DNA of 64,000 nt from Eumeta japonica (GCA_005406025.1 BGZK01001567.1:62001-126000); one strand, 5' to 3'. Shown: positions 35,501-46,750, counted from the stretch's first letter. The notes: a model not told the origin generated them from the sequence alone. Numbers and translations are program-made.

Positions 35501-38500
35501 GTATGTTGATTATAATTGGCTTCATATGATCCATACGCAAAATTTGACTTCAAGCCTTTAAATATATGTTTAAAGACCGTTGTTGTATCCTCATGAATGG
35601 ATGTTCATAACTAATTTCCTTTTCCACTGCAAGCGCAACGATTGATAATGTACATCAACAGAAGTGCTATCAATAACCAGTTCTGATGAAATTCCATAGA
35701 TAATATAATATCGTATAAATAAATAAAATTTTAATTACTCGTTCCAATCGTACCAATTTATCTTCCATTTTAATCAGATCGGCTATATTCAATACTAATA
35801 AACAAAAATTAAAAAAAAACCGACTTAAAAACCAAACCTATTCCAAAGCAAATTAATATGCACTAAAAAATATAAAAAAATAATTGCATATTCTTCTACA
35901 ACATAATAATCAACTTACTTTTTCTACTCATCACTATATAGGTACGATCTATGTGTTTACCACGCAAGAAAGTAGGTAGGTGCCTACCCACTTCAAATTT
36001 AACTCAACACACACCTAGGAATAACAAACAAAGATCAAAATATTTTTAGAGTTCTCCTAAGTAAAATAAATTAAAAATATTATACTACTTAAAAGTCAAT
36101 CAAATTATTACGATAATGTAATGTAGTTACAAATGTTGTTATTTTTGGTGTCGGTGTCAGTCAAGGAAATACTACAATATATCCAGCAATAGACACCGAC
36201 TCTAAACATAACACAATAATTGCAACTGCATTATATTATCGTAATAATTTGATTGACTTTTAAGTAGTCTAATATTTTTCATTTCATTTTTCTTAGGAGA
36301 ACTCTAAAATATATTTTGATCATTTCTTGTTATTCATAGGTATGTGTTGAGTTAAATTTTAAGTGGGTAGGTACCTAACTACCACCTTTTTGCGTAGTAA
36401 ACACATAGATCGTACCTACATATTGATGAGTAGAAAAAGTAAGTTGATTATTAAGTTGTAGAAGAATACGTAATTACTTTTTTATACATTTTAGTGCATA
36501 TTTATTTGTTTTGGAATAGGTTTTGTTTTGATTGAAGTCGGCATTTTTTTGTTAAAACTTTTGTTTATTTTTAGTGAATCTGAAGTACACTAACTAATTT
36601 GTCTGAATATGGGTAGAACTACTAAACGTGCTAATCATAATTTGCACGCTTACTGTAAGCCGTTAAGGCGTTCCATTGATGATCATATTCGACTACGACA
36701 ATTGCTTGACCATAACAACCTTACGGTAGGTAACTCAGATATCCGGATAACCTATAAAAGATTCGTCCGAGTATTGTTAATTTGCTCCAAAGAATTACTT
36801 TGTCATGGATTCCATAGTTAATCAGAACCTAACCAAACTCTCATCAAACTACCTTTGATGTATATCTTTTCTAATAAAAAAAAATCATCGAAATCGCCTG
36901 TCCGCAGTCGAGTTCCGCTTGTTCCGCTGTCGCGATCGGTCGCCTTCGGTCCAGTCCCCTTGACCATCCGTTTAGTTTAGTGTGTTACTGTGTGTCGGTG
37001 TTCCTTCGAGCCGCGTTTCAAAGTGTCCGGCTCTGTGCGTATATGAGTGTTTGTGGTGTCGCGTAGTGTACATCGCGCGGCAACAGTAATCACGTTTGCG
37101 TTCGTCCCGGTGATACGAGTATGTTCCAATTTATCGCACCGTCTGCACGCCGAGCCCGCCCACGGTTTTTGCGCCTAAGAAGCGCTCCCGCAGGTTCGCA
37201 CTCCAGATACAGATCCCTATTTTAGTTATTTCGCGTGTTCTACACGCATAAATGGTTTGCCATTGACTATGTGAGGGCGACCGCATGTTGACCAGCAGCA
37301 GTCTTCGAGGACGAACTTGCTCAGCGTCACGGTTAGCGGTCATACTCTGTTATTGATGGTCAATCTAATTCCAAATTTATTCGGTAATGTTACGTTATGT
37401 CTTCACCTACGGTTATAAGTCATTTTTGAATTTTTAAATTCAGTGATTTAAAGACCTAAAGCCCTCAACCGGAACCGTTAGGGTTATAACCGCCTTTTGC
37501 AGGTTTTTGCCATCCCCTTCACTACACTCTTTATAAGCGTCGTCTATTATTAAATCTATTACACATGGTAATAGGTAGGTTTATAGTTATTTTTGCCTCT
37601 TACCGGGGCAACACCGTCACCTATGACGTTATTATGTTGTGGTAACCCGGAAGGGTTTCATGACTTTCGCGTCGTTGGCACCTCTGACACCAATTTTTTT
37701 TTTTGCTAAGTCGTTTATTTGCCGCTTGTTCTTGATTGTTAGACCAAATTTAACATTCGTCCGATTTCCATTTTTTTATAAATAATTATCAAAATTTCGA
37801 CCTTAACCCAGCTCTCAAGGTAATCAATTATTGTTTTTTTTTTATTATTTTGATGAATCTCAGTCAGTTATCTTCTATTCGAACAAAATCATGTTCGTTC
37901 TATCTATTTTCCTTTACTAACTAATTTTTTAATTCTCTAACACTATTACGTTGTAATTACTACTACTGCGCATGCGCGTAGGATTATATAGGATTACGCG
38001 GTTCATTTACATCAAGTAACAAGAACAATAATAATTTAATAAATATAACAATAGTCTCAACAAGAGACTATGATTCTGCAGGTAACCTGTTCTCAAGATT
38101 GGAGATGTGTGAAAAATAAATCACTGAACTTTACTACTTCAATAAAATCCCTTTAAAATCCCTTAGCTATTCCTAACGGAGTTGGAAAAAAAAAACAATT
38201 TACTCGGGACTCGGATATTTTAGGGACGATCAAAATTGTTCGTTCAAGAAATTTAAGTATTTTAATATATTTTTTGAGCAAAGAAAATTGCCTAAACAAT
38301 CAAAAATTTTTCCTTTTTGTGTATGGTTGAAATTACCAAAAATATGACATTAATATTCATGAATCCCAAAACGCGCATTTGTGTACTAACATAAAAATTT
38401 TGTTTGAAATGTTTATAACACAAAATTACTGTTTAAAACAGTGACATTTTAGTAATTATCTTATTATAAAATTATTATTATTTACTTTACCAAAAATGAT

Positions 38501-39794
38501 CAATGATTAATTAAATGCGGGAATATGGAGCAATCTGGTGAACGTTTTTTTTTTTTGTAATCGATTCAAAAAGAAAATGACGACGATTATTCAAGTTATT
38601 CATCGTCATGTAAATGCGCCTTTATTAAATATCTACGATGTAGATGTTATTAAATATTAGCATGTTCATTATCAGTTTGATTTCATTAAATATAATACTT
38701 TTTTAAAGCTGGTATTAAATTTTATGCTCAATTTTTAAATGCGTTTAGTGAAATTTGACAGACAATCAATTTCTATTGTAACCGATAATTATTTTTATAT
38801 AGGCTTTAAATAAAAAATAAATTTGCTTGTTGTAAATAGGTTAGATTTTCTATATGCTTTTTAAAATAAACTATTAATTCGTAAATGAATTTTTACAGGT
38901 GGAAAAACTGAGCGTTAAAGCAAATTCTACGATTTTAATTAAATTTGGTTTAAAAAAAAAATATTCAACAAATATAATAGCTAGTTTTCTTAGAAAATAG
39001 CGTTACAAAGGAGTGCTATTCTGCATATAGTCCTGACCTGGCGCTTTGTGATTTTTTCGTTTGCAAAATTAAGAACCGATTACGCGGTCTACGACTATCA
39101 TCACTAGGAGAGGCTGTCGAAAAGAATGAAAAACATTTTTTGAGGTCACCAGGGAGGGATGGCACAGATGCGTTCAAACTTATTCGTATGAAAAAAATGT
39201 ATTTACGCTAATGGACAATATTTTGAGAAAAAATAAATTAAATTTTGACCGTTCGTCATAATTTTTCCTTATTCATTTCATAAATTTTCAGTGCGCCCTA
39301 CGAATTAATCTATCGTGACATATCTCATACCGATCATTGTGTTTCTCTATCTCACCCTCAATCCTGGTCCTAATCGCGGAACTAATTATGATCGATTCCC
39401 GTTCCACTGTTAATTCCGATTCTGAACGCAGTGGCGATTTTTGTCTCTTTTTATTAATTTCTGTGATTGTAGCAAGTCAATGTTCGTGCTGGGCAAAAGC
39501 TGATTAATGCGTTGTTGGTAACCATCAGTGTATTTTATACGTGTAAAGAGCCATTCTGATACGACATACAGTTCATTAGTTATCAAAACTCAAAGGTGAT
39601 AAAGTCTACAGAATTATATATTAGTATATCTGGATTATAAAATCTATGTCGCTTTAGATATTTGACACATTTTAGTGTTGTGTTGATTTTTTTATGTAAT
39701 CGCTCGTAGTGATATGAATTTTATTTATTTTTTCAGGATTAAAATGCCATACAACGGAATGATAGAGTCTATCATGAAATCGAAACAATTGTAA
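23582..39794 (+). CDS. TMEM135-like protein, copy B, nine coding exons, about 399 aa
   Basis: Proposed coding exons are 23582-23740, 24719-24852, 26028-26154, 27442-27593, 27806-27896, 31185-31337, 35015-35173, 35322-35488 and 39737-39794, with compatible phases throughout. Exon 1 encodes the N-terminal Cys-rich signature (CKNVDCYVMMHPWHTSC). Exon 2 gives RGKKMFSKKEW and YVRSGLLGALICG, exon 3 contains IYLEPPSRRGL (the family's IER.SRRGL block), exon 4 FMLGSAALFYLMRLEGD, exon 5 a Cys/His-rich CPHDGPCWSHVLK, exon 6 GFLKLFGAGFAITFARTVLP and FFGSYISIYR, exon 7 AGYLAGLSLYFSP, and exons 8-9 the C-terminus. Vertebrate members are about 458 aa; this one is shorter. Vertebrate TMEM135 is a multi-pass protein of mitochondria and peroxisomes; the role here is inferred. 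Concern: exon 7 needs the AAAAG acceptor at 35014, because the CAG at 35009 would shift the frame, and the polyA hexamer seen in copy A is lost. Copy B may therefore be impaired. Confidence 0.78.
26276..26366. repeat. TA/CA/ATAC microsatellite
   Basis: Compound simple repeat of (TA)n, (CA)n and (CATA)n in intron 3 of TMEM135-B. Confidence 0.7.
28941..29209. mobile_element. 269-bp MITE nested in hAT transposon 2
   Basis: Ends read TACAGGTTGTAACTAAAGG and, in reverse complement, TACAGGATGTTACAAAGGG. The two halves are inverted copies over most of their length (AACAACTTTTACTATGGGG near 29007; its partner near 29140). Terminal TA fits a Tc1/mariner-type target duplication. No coding capacity. 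Confidence 0.7.
29249..29830 (-). pseudogene. hAT transposase C-terminal fragment (hAT 2)
   Basis: The frame at 29249-29524 (-) encodes YLDQPLLERKSDPIKFW, LEYLICQASSVSSER and NRSRLTGEHIKERVLLTSI, the classic hAT C-terminal dimerisation domain (A/S.SVPSER and RSRL motifs). Upstream sequence on the same strand (29608-29802) is shifted and poorly matching. The BED finger and catalytic core are missing. Confidence 0.75.
30425..30800. repeat. Dispersed repeat family R1, copy 1
   Basis: Contains GGTTATCGCCGCTCATGGA and AATCTCACTCACTAGACGAAATGCAACAGCG, then GTCGAGCCGGCCAATTTTCGT and GGCTCTACCAC. The same ordered words occur at 40770-41070 and 61450-61790 and in part at 31690-31770 and 46590-46750. 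I recognise the pattern as a common moth intronic repeat; its class is not assigned. Confidence 0.6.
31690..31770. repeat. Dispersed repeat family R1, partial copy
   Basis: CACTGCTGCCCATACGAACTCACGACGCCAGAATAGGA matches the CGCCGCCCATGG..TTCGCAACCCCAGAGGAAT segment of the fuller copies. Confidence 0.4.
32156..33989 (+). mobile_element. hAT transposon 3, perfect 18-bp ends and exact 8-bp target duplication, in intron 6 of TMEM135-B
   Basis: Both ends read TAGGGCTTCCAATCCCGC, identical over 18 bp in inverted orientation. GTTTGAAG occurs directly before (32148-32155) and after (33990-33997). Length is 1834 bp. Further subterminal inverted repeats contain CCCGCCAATACCGGGATCC-type palindromes. 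The corresponding intron position in copy A (on its inverted strand) holds the uninterrupted site, so this element inserted after the gene duplication or was never present in A. Confidence 0.92.
32508..33660 (+). pseudogene. hAT transposase pseudogene with intact BED finger, C-terminus deleted (hAT 3)
   Basis: From ATG 32508 the protein starts with a BED zinc finger: SFVWEHFLKSEDGLSAKCKR gives the aromatic and CxxC positions and HVHLKAKH the Hx4H end. A frameshift follows, then ERVARMTAKDGLPLSVF and FSLTFDEWTSSSNRRYLNIN (first catalytic Asp). After another frameshift come VAITTDGASVMVK (second acidic motif, TDGA) and CYAHSLQLGI. After about 33550 it reads a short tail and the dimerisation domain is absent. 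Two frameshifts and an internal 3' deletion make it non-autonomous, while its ends look young. Confidence 0.82.
34250..34335. repeat. 86-bp short inverted-repeat element, copy in TMEM135-B intron 6
   Basis: AGCGTGTGTTGTTTGTC at the left, and AGCATGTGTTCTTTTTC on the other strand at the right. Homologous to 2093-2179 in copy A. A perfect CACATTTG...CAAATGTG hairpin lies just upstream (34216-34234). Confidence 0.4.
35811..36550. repeat. Foldback element of about 740 bp in intron 8 of TMEM135-B
   Basis: The left arm (35811-36158) and right arm (36192-36550) are inverted copies of about 350 bp joined by a short spacer. The outer ends are AAAAACCGACTT and its complement AAGTCGGCATTTTT. Internal shared words include GGTACGATCTATGTGTTTAC, AGAGTTCTCCTAAG and AAAAGTCAATCAAATTATTACGATAAT. 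The centre carries GGTGTCGGTGTC facing GACACCGAC. It is absent from copy A intron 8. Arms are diverged but clearly paired, as in a palindromic nonautonomous transposon. Confidence 0.82.
36551..37400. repeat. Repeat-derived block with a GC-rich core
   Basis: 36600-36880 reads like the flank of a common moth repeat (TCCGAGTATTGTTAATTTGCT, then CCATAGTTAATCAGAACC). 36895-37345 is strikingly GC-rich for this window and carries CGCGCGGCAAC and similar words. It may be the 5' end of a retroelement, but no protein could be recognised on either strand. Confidence 0.35.
37401..39014. other. Rest of intron 8 of TMEM135-B, unassigned
   Basis: 37440-37680 has mixed composition with CCGGAACCGTTAGGG and GGTAACCCGGAAGGG words. 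37960-38160 could be a retroelement end (GCGCATGCGCGTAGG, then AATAAATAT). After 38200 it is AT-rich. No exon supported. Confidence 0.3.
39015..39300 (+). mobile_element. mariner 3' fragment (same family as element 2)
   Basis: Begins at a block reading YSPDLALCDFF, then KIKNRLRGLRLSSLGEAVEK and a degraded C-terminus. It ends in the outer repeat TTTTCAGTGCGCCC followed by TA at 39299-39300. In reverse complement the end GGGCGCACTGAAAATTTA matches the left end of element 2. It is 5'-truncated and sits in intron 8 of TMEM135-B. Confidence 0.75.
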
Positions 39795-40649
39795 TAGTTG
39801 ATATAAGAAAAGGAACTTTGGAATCGGTTATAAATTGTCACTCATCACATGAGAGGGAAAACCGTAGCGGAAAGAAAACGGGAAAAAGGGATAAAGAGGA
39901 CAAGTCTGTCTTATAGGTAATGGTAAGGTGTCATTAAAAAACACTCTAAACAAACAAATTGCTTATTTTCTAAAAGGTTTTTTATTGTGATGTTATCCAA
40001 AAAATATCGTTTATATTTGATCAATTTAAATTAATTTTGATGTATACCATTTTTGAAATATATGATTTTATTTACATTTGTAGTCGAAATCATCACATTA
40101 TTTTTCATATGATTATAGAAGAATAGAAATATTATTGTATCTATGAGAAATATCATATATATTAGTACTCTAAGGTTGATATTTTTGCCTCCCTTTTTAG
40201 AAAAAACCTTACAATTACTCCACATAAATTTTATATCATTTCATAGATAATTGCTTATTCTACCAGCATCAACAACTACAAAAATCATTATTGCTTTGTT
40301 TGTAAAGTAATTAAATATTAAAATTATATATATGCTGCCATCTGACGACTTTAATTTTGAAACAACGTCGTCGTCGTCGTAAATTTTTTTTCAAATATTT
40401 TTTTTATCTGTCATCTGAGCTTCATAATGTAATACAACAAAAAGAAGAACGTTATAAACAGTGTGCAAAATCAGAAGCGAATTGAATACCTGCAATAAAT
40501 TGCAGTCTATATCTATGCAGTCAATAAATCTTAACATATTCTTTTTACTTACGATAAATTTATAAATATTGTATGCAAATTATTTGCACTTATCCCAAAA
40601 CACTATCTATCGATCAGAGACTTAAAACCCATTCAAACTCTAATTCCCT
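39795..40649. other. 3' flank of TMEM135-B
   Basis: Aligns with copy A 3928-4260 up to about 40115 (shared words GGAATCGGTTWTARATTGTCA and TAGTCGAAATCRTCACATTA). It marks the downstream limit of the duplicated block seen here. A short GTCGTCGTCGTCG repeat lies near 40368. Confidence 0.55.
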
Positions 40650-40697
40650 CCACACACACACACACACACACACGCGCGCGCGCACACACACACAACA
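40650..40697. repeat. (CA)n(CG)n(CA)n microsatellite
   Basis: CACACACA followed by CGCGCGCGCG and CACACACA. Confidence 0.85.
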
Positions 40698-40769
40698 CAT
40701 ATCGTGATCACGTACCTTCTTTCTTTATTTTATAGCACACTAGAGAAGCAAATAAATAGACAAGCCATC

Positions 40770-41075
40770 AGAGAATAAATGGATACCGCGGCCCGTAGAT
40801 ACTCGCATTCACAAGGTAGTCACCAGTGGGTTTTCGACCTGTTAAGAGGAAAAAGGATATCATATGGAAGGGGATCGTATTGATAGAAAGATAGACAGGG
40901 AGTGGAGCACTGAAAACTGGAACTCTTACTCACTGGACGAAAAGCAACAGCCGAAGCTGCTATTTCACATCTATATTCTGTGAGAGTGTGGTATTTCAAC
41001 AATAGATCCGGCCCATTTTTTGTCACAGACAAGATGACCAAAATATGGCTCTACCACGGTGAAGTAGAGTAGGAT
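40770..41075. repeat. Dispersed repeat family R1, copy 2
   Basis: CTCACTGGACGAAAAGCAACAGCCGAAGCTGCTATTTCACATCTATATTCTGTGAGAGTGTGGTATT and GGCTCTACCAC match the R1 words at 30600-30770 and 61650-61780 in the same order and orientation. Confidence 0.6.
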
Positions 41076-44000
41076 CTACATTTGATTCAAGTCTTACAGT
41101 CCACGTGCATGGGTGTGTGTCTTAGGAAATGGCGTGTTATGATGTGTCGTGGAGTAATGTGGACACGGCCGATCGTCAACGTGTACATGAAAAAATCCGA
41201 TACGAGTGGTGTGACAAGCAAGGTCGTTACTAATTCCGTGCAAATCCAAAATCAAAGAAGTACTTTACTTTCTATTTCGACATTTTGGTTTATAAATGTC
41301 ATCGTACTCTGTTGATGTTGTATCAAGGGCCTTAAATGAAAAAACAAAATGCCGATTTCCTTGAAATTAATCTTTTTTAACACGCAGTAATGCAATGATG
41401 TCGACCAATTTTTCCTTCGCCATAGTGTATTGTGCATAGAATTTGCGTCAAGGGACTTGAGATACATAGAAAAGTTGTAATAATTGATCGGCAAATAATT
41501 GAAATGGTATTAGAACAATTGGATTCTTGCTTCATTATACAAATTCACTACGTAAAAATATTTAAATAAAATCAGTTTTTACAATAATCATTATAAAAAC
41601 TGATTTAAAGGTTAAGCAATTTTAATAACAACCCACTTAGTTTTTATAATATATCAAATAAACTAAAAAATGCTTTAGATAATTGCATATATTATAAACG
41701 AGCAACGGCAGTAGTGGGAAGTCCCGCGCGAAGAGGCAAGGCGCTACAGTCGCGGTGTCATTCGTTGCGGGGTGAAGCGGGGATAAAATTAGTTTTCGGT
41801 GAGACTTTCCGGCTCTTGATTTAATGAAAGTTTAATCCCAGTCTCAATCGATCATTATTACTCTGGATTTATTTACAACCTTAGTTCGAATTACGACTTC
41901 ATCGTTCTTGTTGTCAAAAACAAAAACAGCAGAATATTATGTCATTCAACTTTTAACAAAGACTTTTGTATAGCTTTATATAAAAAATAAATAAATCATG
42001 AACAGAAAGTTCAGAGTGTCGATATTTTAATAAGGAAACTTTCCTATTTGACAGCTTTGAATCGTCAAAGCCACGAACCTCGAGGATAAAAAGGTGGAAC
42101 TCCTTGAAAGAAAGAAAGGATGTTTCGTGCCCGCAGACCATTAAACTCGCTTCGTCACCCTCAAATGAAGGGGATTAATTGTGCCCCCGCTCCGTAAGAA
42201 GTTAAAAAATTGTCAAACCCCCGAAGGAATTAGCGAAGACATTCTTTTTTTATATAAAATATTCTAATTGAACAAACAAATGTTCGTCAAGGGTTATATG
42301 TGTCCCCAAGCGGGGCTCCATCTGCAAGAACATACTCCTGACTTCATTGCAAATTTAACTCCTAACCATATTCTGGTACACAAAATCAAACAAACACAAA
42401 ATCACGAAATAAATAATTTGCTAAAATAAGTACGTTTTAAGTGTATCAAATCTTGCACATCACGATAATGATATTTATATTCTACATTCTTAACCATAAG
42501 ATTTTACTGCTTATGTTTCATTTTATTTAAATTTTTTTCTTTAATCTAATTTTATTGTACATTATTTTATTTCACTGTGTATTTTGTTAAATGTGTTCTT
42601 TGATTATTGCATTTTAATTTTAAGGTATAATTAGCCTCTTAATACATGTATCAACGAATCGGAGTTCTTTAGCGCAATTAGGAAATTTTAATCGTAGGTT
42701 TGATTGATTTCATTGAGATTAATATTTTATTTGATATTATTTATCTTATTTGAGACCTAAGTTAATACCAACTAATACTTTAATAATCTAATGTTTGATT
42801 TGACTATAACATAAATAGTCTCATACTGAGCTTCTACGTTGATAGCCCTACTTCGAAAGACGTTTATTCTGAACTTGCGTTGCTTGAGAAGTATGGAGTA
42901 TACGACTTTATTTTATGCAGACAATTTCAATGCGTCCGAAACTCTAGGAAACTGAGAGAATTAAATATTTTATTAATTTGTAATTGACATCAGTTACTAT
43001 TAATTGGGTTGAAGAGGATTCATTAGGCCAAATAACGCAATTAACTTGGCCGCGCAAAATGTGCCGCTCGATACAAGACTTTCATTCAACAGAGAGCTAG
43101 ACTCCGGTCACTACGGTCTCGTTACGGCAGACTCGGATCGGTAAAACATACTGAACGAGTGTAGAAACACCTTGACGCTTTAAGCGCTGGGGAGGAGAGC
43201 AAACAGCTCTATTTTTCCTAGAACGTGAAAAGCACACGAAATGAAACATCAGCCCGTGGAGTTTTGTGACAATCCGATAAAACCTAGGTTCAGATCTAAT
43301 ACTAGTCTAATACTGGGCGAGCTGTACTTTTTTTTCCAATTCAAAGCCAGATTATTTCGCGCTACATAATTTTCCTAAATTAATTGATTAAATATTCACG
43401 TGTGCTTAAAGCACACATGTCTAATCAAACAGTAAATATACATATATGCCATATAAGGTTCCGTTTCAAAATGTAGCAAGAATCGCAATAAATACGGAAA
43501 CATGAATCTGATGTCACGGACTGAAAATATTTGTCATATTAAATTGAAAATAATTCCAAACGAAAAATGATTTAAGAAACCTAAAAATGATTTTCGAAAA
43601 CCTATTCAATGATACCCCGCATAGTTTGTCGATTTTCATTTTTTTTACACTTTGGCATTTTGTTATCGCTATATTGAATTTTAGTTATTGTCGTGTCGTT
43701 AGTCACACTCACAAGTTTAGAACAAATCGATTGCCACAAGAATCATCAAAATCGGCCAAACGCATTTAATCTCTAGAATGCCACAAAGGAACAAATACAT
43801 ACACTCATACATATATAATCAGATGTATACATTACCAGCTTTTGCATCGCACAGTCGCGTAAAAGTTTCGTCAATTGCACATGAAGGTTAAGGATACCCG
43901 CATTTTCTTTTTGTTCATTTTTTTCTGTTATAACTTTTTGTCGACTTTTTTTTTTCTTTTCTATTTTCTATAATATAGGTGTTAAAAAAAGTGTTAAATA

Positions 44001-44389
44001 ATTGCTTTGCTAGCGGACACACTCGTGGTTGCTGCACTCAAGTGATGACTATTGTGTAGTGATGGAATAGGCCAGGCACGAAGATAACGTAAATTTCTAA
44101 GCCGAAGACACCATCATTATTATTATAAACCCACGCCTATGTCCTACAACGGTAGGCAGAAACTACAGATACATCACATACTACAATCATTGGATGACAC
44201 GTTATTAAAACAAATACATGAAGAGGATAAGAACGATTGAGACCCGTTATATTGTTTTTATTACATAAAATTTGAGTTTTTTGTTGAACAACATAGTATT
44301 TATTCAAATCCACCTAGTGGTTATATATTTTATATTTGTATATGCTATACTACTTTTCCACATTTCATTGTGAAATATATCTCTTGAAA
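41076..44389. other. Intergenic, no supported gene
   Basis: 41700-41800 is GC-richer and ends in a possible donor (TTTTCG|GTGAGACT), so it could be a promoter or noncoding exon for the + strand gene ending near 54983. 43030-43200 is another GC-balanced patch. Neither contains an identifiable coding exon. Confidence 0.3.
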
Positions 44390-45240
44390 TTCAAATCAAA
44401 ATATCTTTATCTCATTCATAAGTTACAAAATAACACTTGAAATACGTCATAATTTTTTGCGAATCTGCATTTTACCGTTCATTCGGAAGGCAGTTTTCCC
44501 TCAAGAAGAACAAGCAAGAAACCTAAAGGTAGATCTTTTCTAATTTGCTTATACATAGCCAAAACAAATACAAAACCTTTAAGGACGAAACAGCCCGGTA
44601 AGAAGTAGAGCCGCTTATATATGCCCATAGATATTTGTTTTCTGAATATTCAGAAATTGTATAACACCCTTTTTTACTAAGTGATTGTTTAATAACACTC
44701 TTAAATTTATATAGTGATAAATCTTGTATATCTACAGGGACCTTATTGAATATGCGCACACAGAGCCCTCTAAATGAATTTGTGACTTTACTTAGTCGAC
44801 TAACATGTGAAATCAGTTTATTTTTATTTCTAGTATTGAGTTTATGTTGGCTACTATTTTTTTTTAATATTTCTAAATTTTTTTTACATACAATTTTTTT
44901 TTTATAAATTAAATGAGATGCCAGGGTTAGGATTCCAATTTCCTTAAACTTATTTATAAGAGATGCACGAGGTCCGAGCTTGTAAATCGCGCGAACGGCC
45001 CGCTTCTGCAGCACGAAAATTCTACGAGCATCTGTGATGTTTCCCCAGAGCGAGATGTCATACGACATCAGGCTGTGGAAACAGCCAAAATAAACCAATC
45101 TAACAGTTTCGACATCTGATAAATTCCTTATTTTGTTGACTGCATAGGCGGCAGAGCTAGACCTTTTCGCCAACTTACTTATATGAGGACCCAATTGAAG
45201 CCTTTTATCAAAAGTAATACAATAATTTACTTCGTTCTAA
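44390..45240 (-). mobile_element. jockey-like LINE relic, 3' part of ORF2
   Basis: The - strand frame 45194-44523 (223 aa) starts GPHISKLAKRSSSAAYAVNK, then VYFGCFHSLMSYDISLWGN, VLQKRAVRAIYKLGP and FNTRNKNKL-type sequence. This is the region just after the reverse-transcriptase domain in jockey-type moth LINEs. Six more codons of the preceding block (FDKRLQL) can be read upstream. The insertion is 5'-truncated near 45240. The downstream tail (44390-44520) is the 3' UTR-like part. The frame is intact over 223 codons, so the copy is fairly recent compared with its neighbours. Confidence 0.78.
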
Positions 45241-46589
45241 TAATATATTTTTTAATCAACTCCAAATTGTTCTCACAATAAACAAAATGTATCTTTATTT
45301 CCAAACTTAGAACTGATTTAACATTTGGTTCTAAATTTTAATAGATAAAGTGTTTTTGTGTGTTCAGTATAGATTTTATTCCTCGTGTTAAAAATTTCGA
45401 TTCACGAAGAATCTACGAAGATTCTATTTTGATGAATAGCTGTATAATTTATATCTTCTTCTTAATTCTGATTGGCCTCCACTGTTATATTATCCACTAT
45501 TATTATCCACTGTTATAATGACGTATATATGTAAAGAATTAGATCTTGACTCGAAATATTTTCGTACCTATTTCGATTACGATCCATTAAAGAATTCTTA
45601 CAAACATGACCAATGATAGACGTGATCCAAAAGCTAAACGAATTTTCAATTAGCGATTTTAAAGATTCCGTAACCATTATGGAACAAGAGGGTTCCGCTC
45701 TATTTATCCATGTGGAACTGGTGTTATTTTCTCCCATTTTTATACAGATTGAAATAAAATTTACACATAGATCTAAACGCTTACAGACGCAAAGCTAAAA
45801 AAGCGACTGAATTGTTTGTAACTTGGACGCGCATAAAATTAATCAAAAACCTAATAGAAATTATAAAATATATTATTGGACCTTTAGTTCTTAGTTATAA
45901 ATAGTGGTAATATGCAATTCAAGGCCAATGTTCGTGAACCATATCATCTTTCGCTTTTCCTCACCTTCCCTTCTTTTCGTTCGGTCGAACCGTCGTTCAT
46001 CAAAAGCTAAAAAGGAAGTGGGAGTTATACACGGTGTCGGGTCAGACCGCGACCGGGACAGACACTCGCAACGGAATCGGGCTTCATAGAGCTGTAGGTG
46101 CACGGAGTGGATACGAGTTTATTCTATAACCTTTCGATTGACAATAATAGGTATATAAATGTATAAAAGGAAATTTTGATTTATTAATAATGTAAAATAT
46201 GAATGCGCAGTAAATAGAAATTTTTGATTTTACATACATGATCCTTTCAAAGTTTACCACATTGTTAATGAGTCATAAACTTTGAGAGTTTCAACAGAAA
46301 CATAGATCAATGTTTGAAGGAAAAAATTTGAGTACCGCCATTAGTCGATATATTTTATGCTGAGCGCTTAGATTATAGAAGGAAATAGACATGACACTGT
46401 GGCTCAAAATCCATATTCGCGTACTAAATTGTATCGTTTGTCCGTCGACGAAGTTAAACTATTATCACTTCACTTAATTTATTGCTTTATACGAGCAGCA
46501 AAAAAATAAGCTTTCAATGACAATTTACCAAAGGTTTTATCATTACCGATGCACATTCAAATAATGCAGTACTACCTTTTTTAACACAA
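45241..46589. other. Intergenic, no supported gene
   Basis: 45600-45800 is open on both strands (61 and 74 aa) without recognised similarity. 46030-46075 carries a GACCGCGACCGGGACAGAC-type purine-rich repeat that recurs at 51540-51600. Confidence 0.35.
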
Positions 46590-46750
46590 TTTTCGGGGAG
46601 CAAACGACGATGCCACCTACCAAAACTACCAGTAGGTGGTCACCGTTGCCCATGAACACTCGTGATCCTAGAAAAGTCGCCAGTACTTTGCCGGTCTCTT
46701 GGGTAGAGAAAGGATTTCTAATGGAAAAAGAAATGGGCTGATGGAGGGTG
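46590..46750. repeat. Dispersed repeat family R1, partial copy
   Basis: AGGTGGTCACCGTTGCCCATGAACACTCGTGATCCTAG resembles the R1 segment GTCATCGCCGCCCATGGCTATTCGCAACCCCAG at 61485. Confidence 0.45.

Noticed and set aside
44523..45194. A 223-aa host gene on the - strand
   Set aside because: Although the longest open frame in the window, it is the post-RT region of a jockey-like LINE, truncated at its 5' side.
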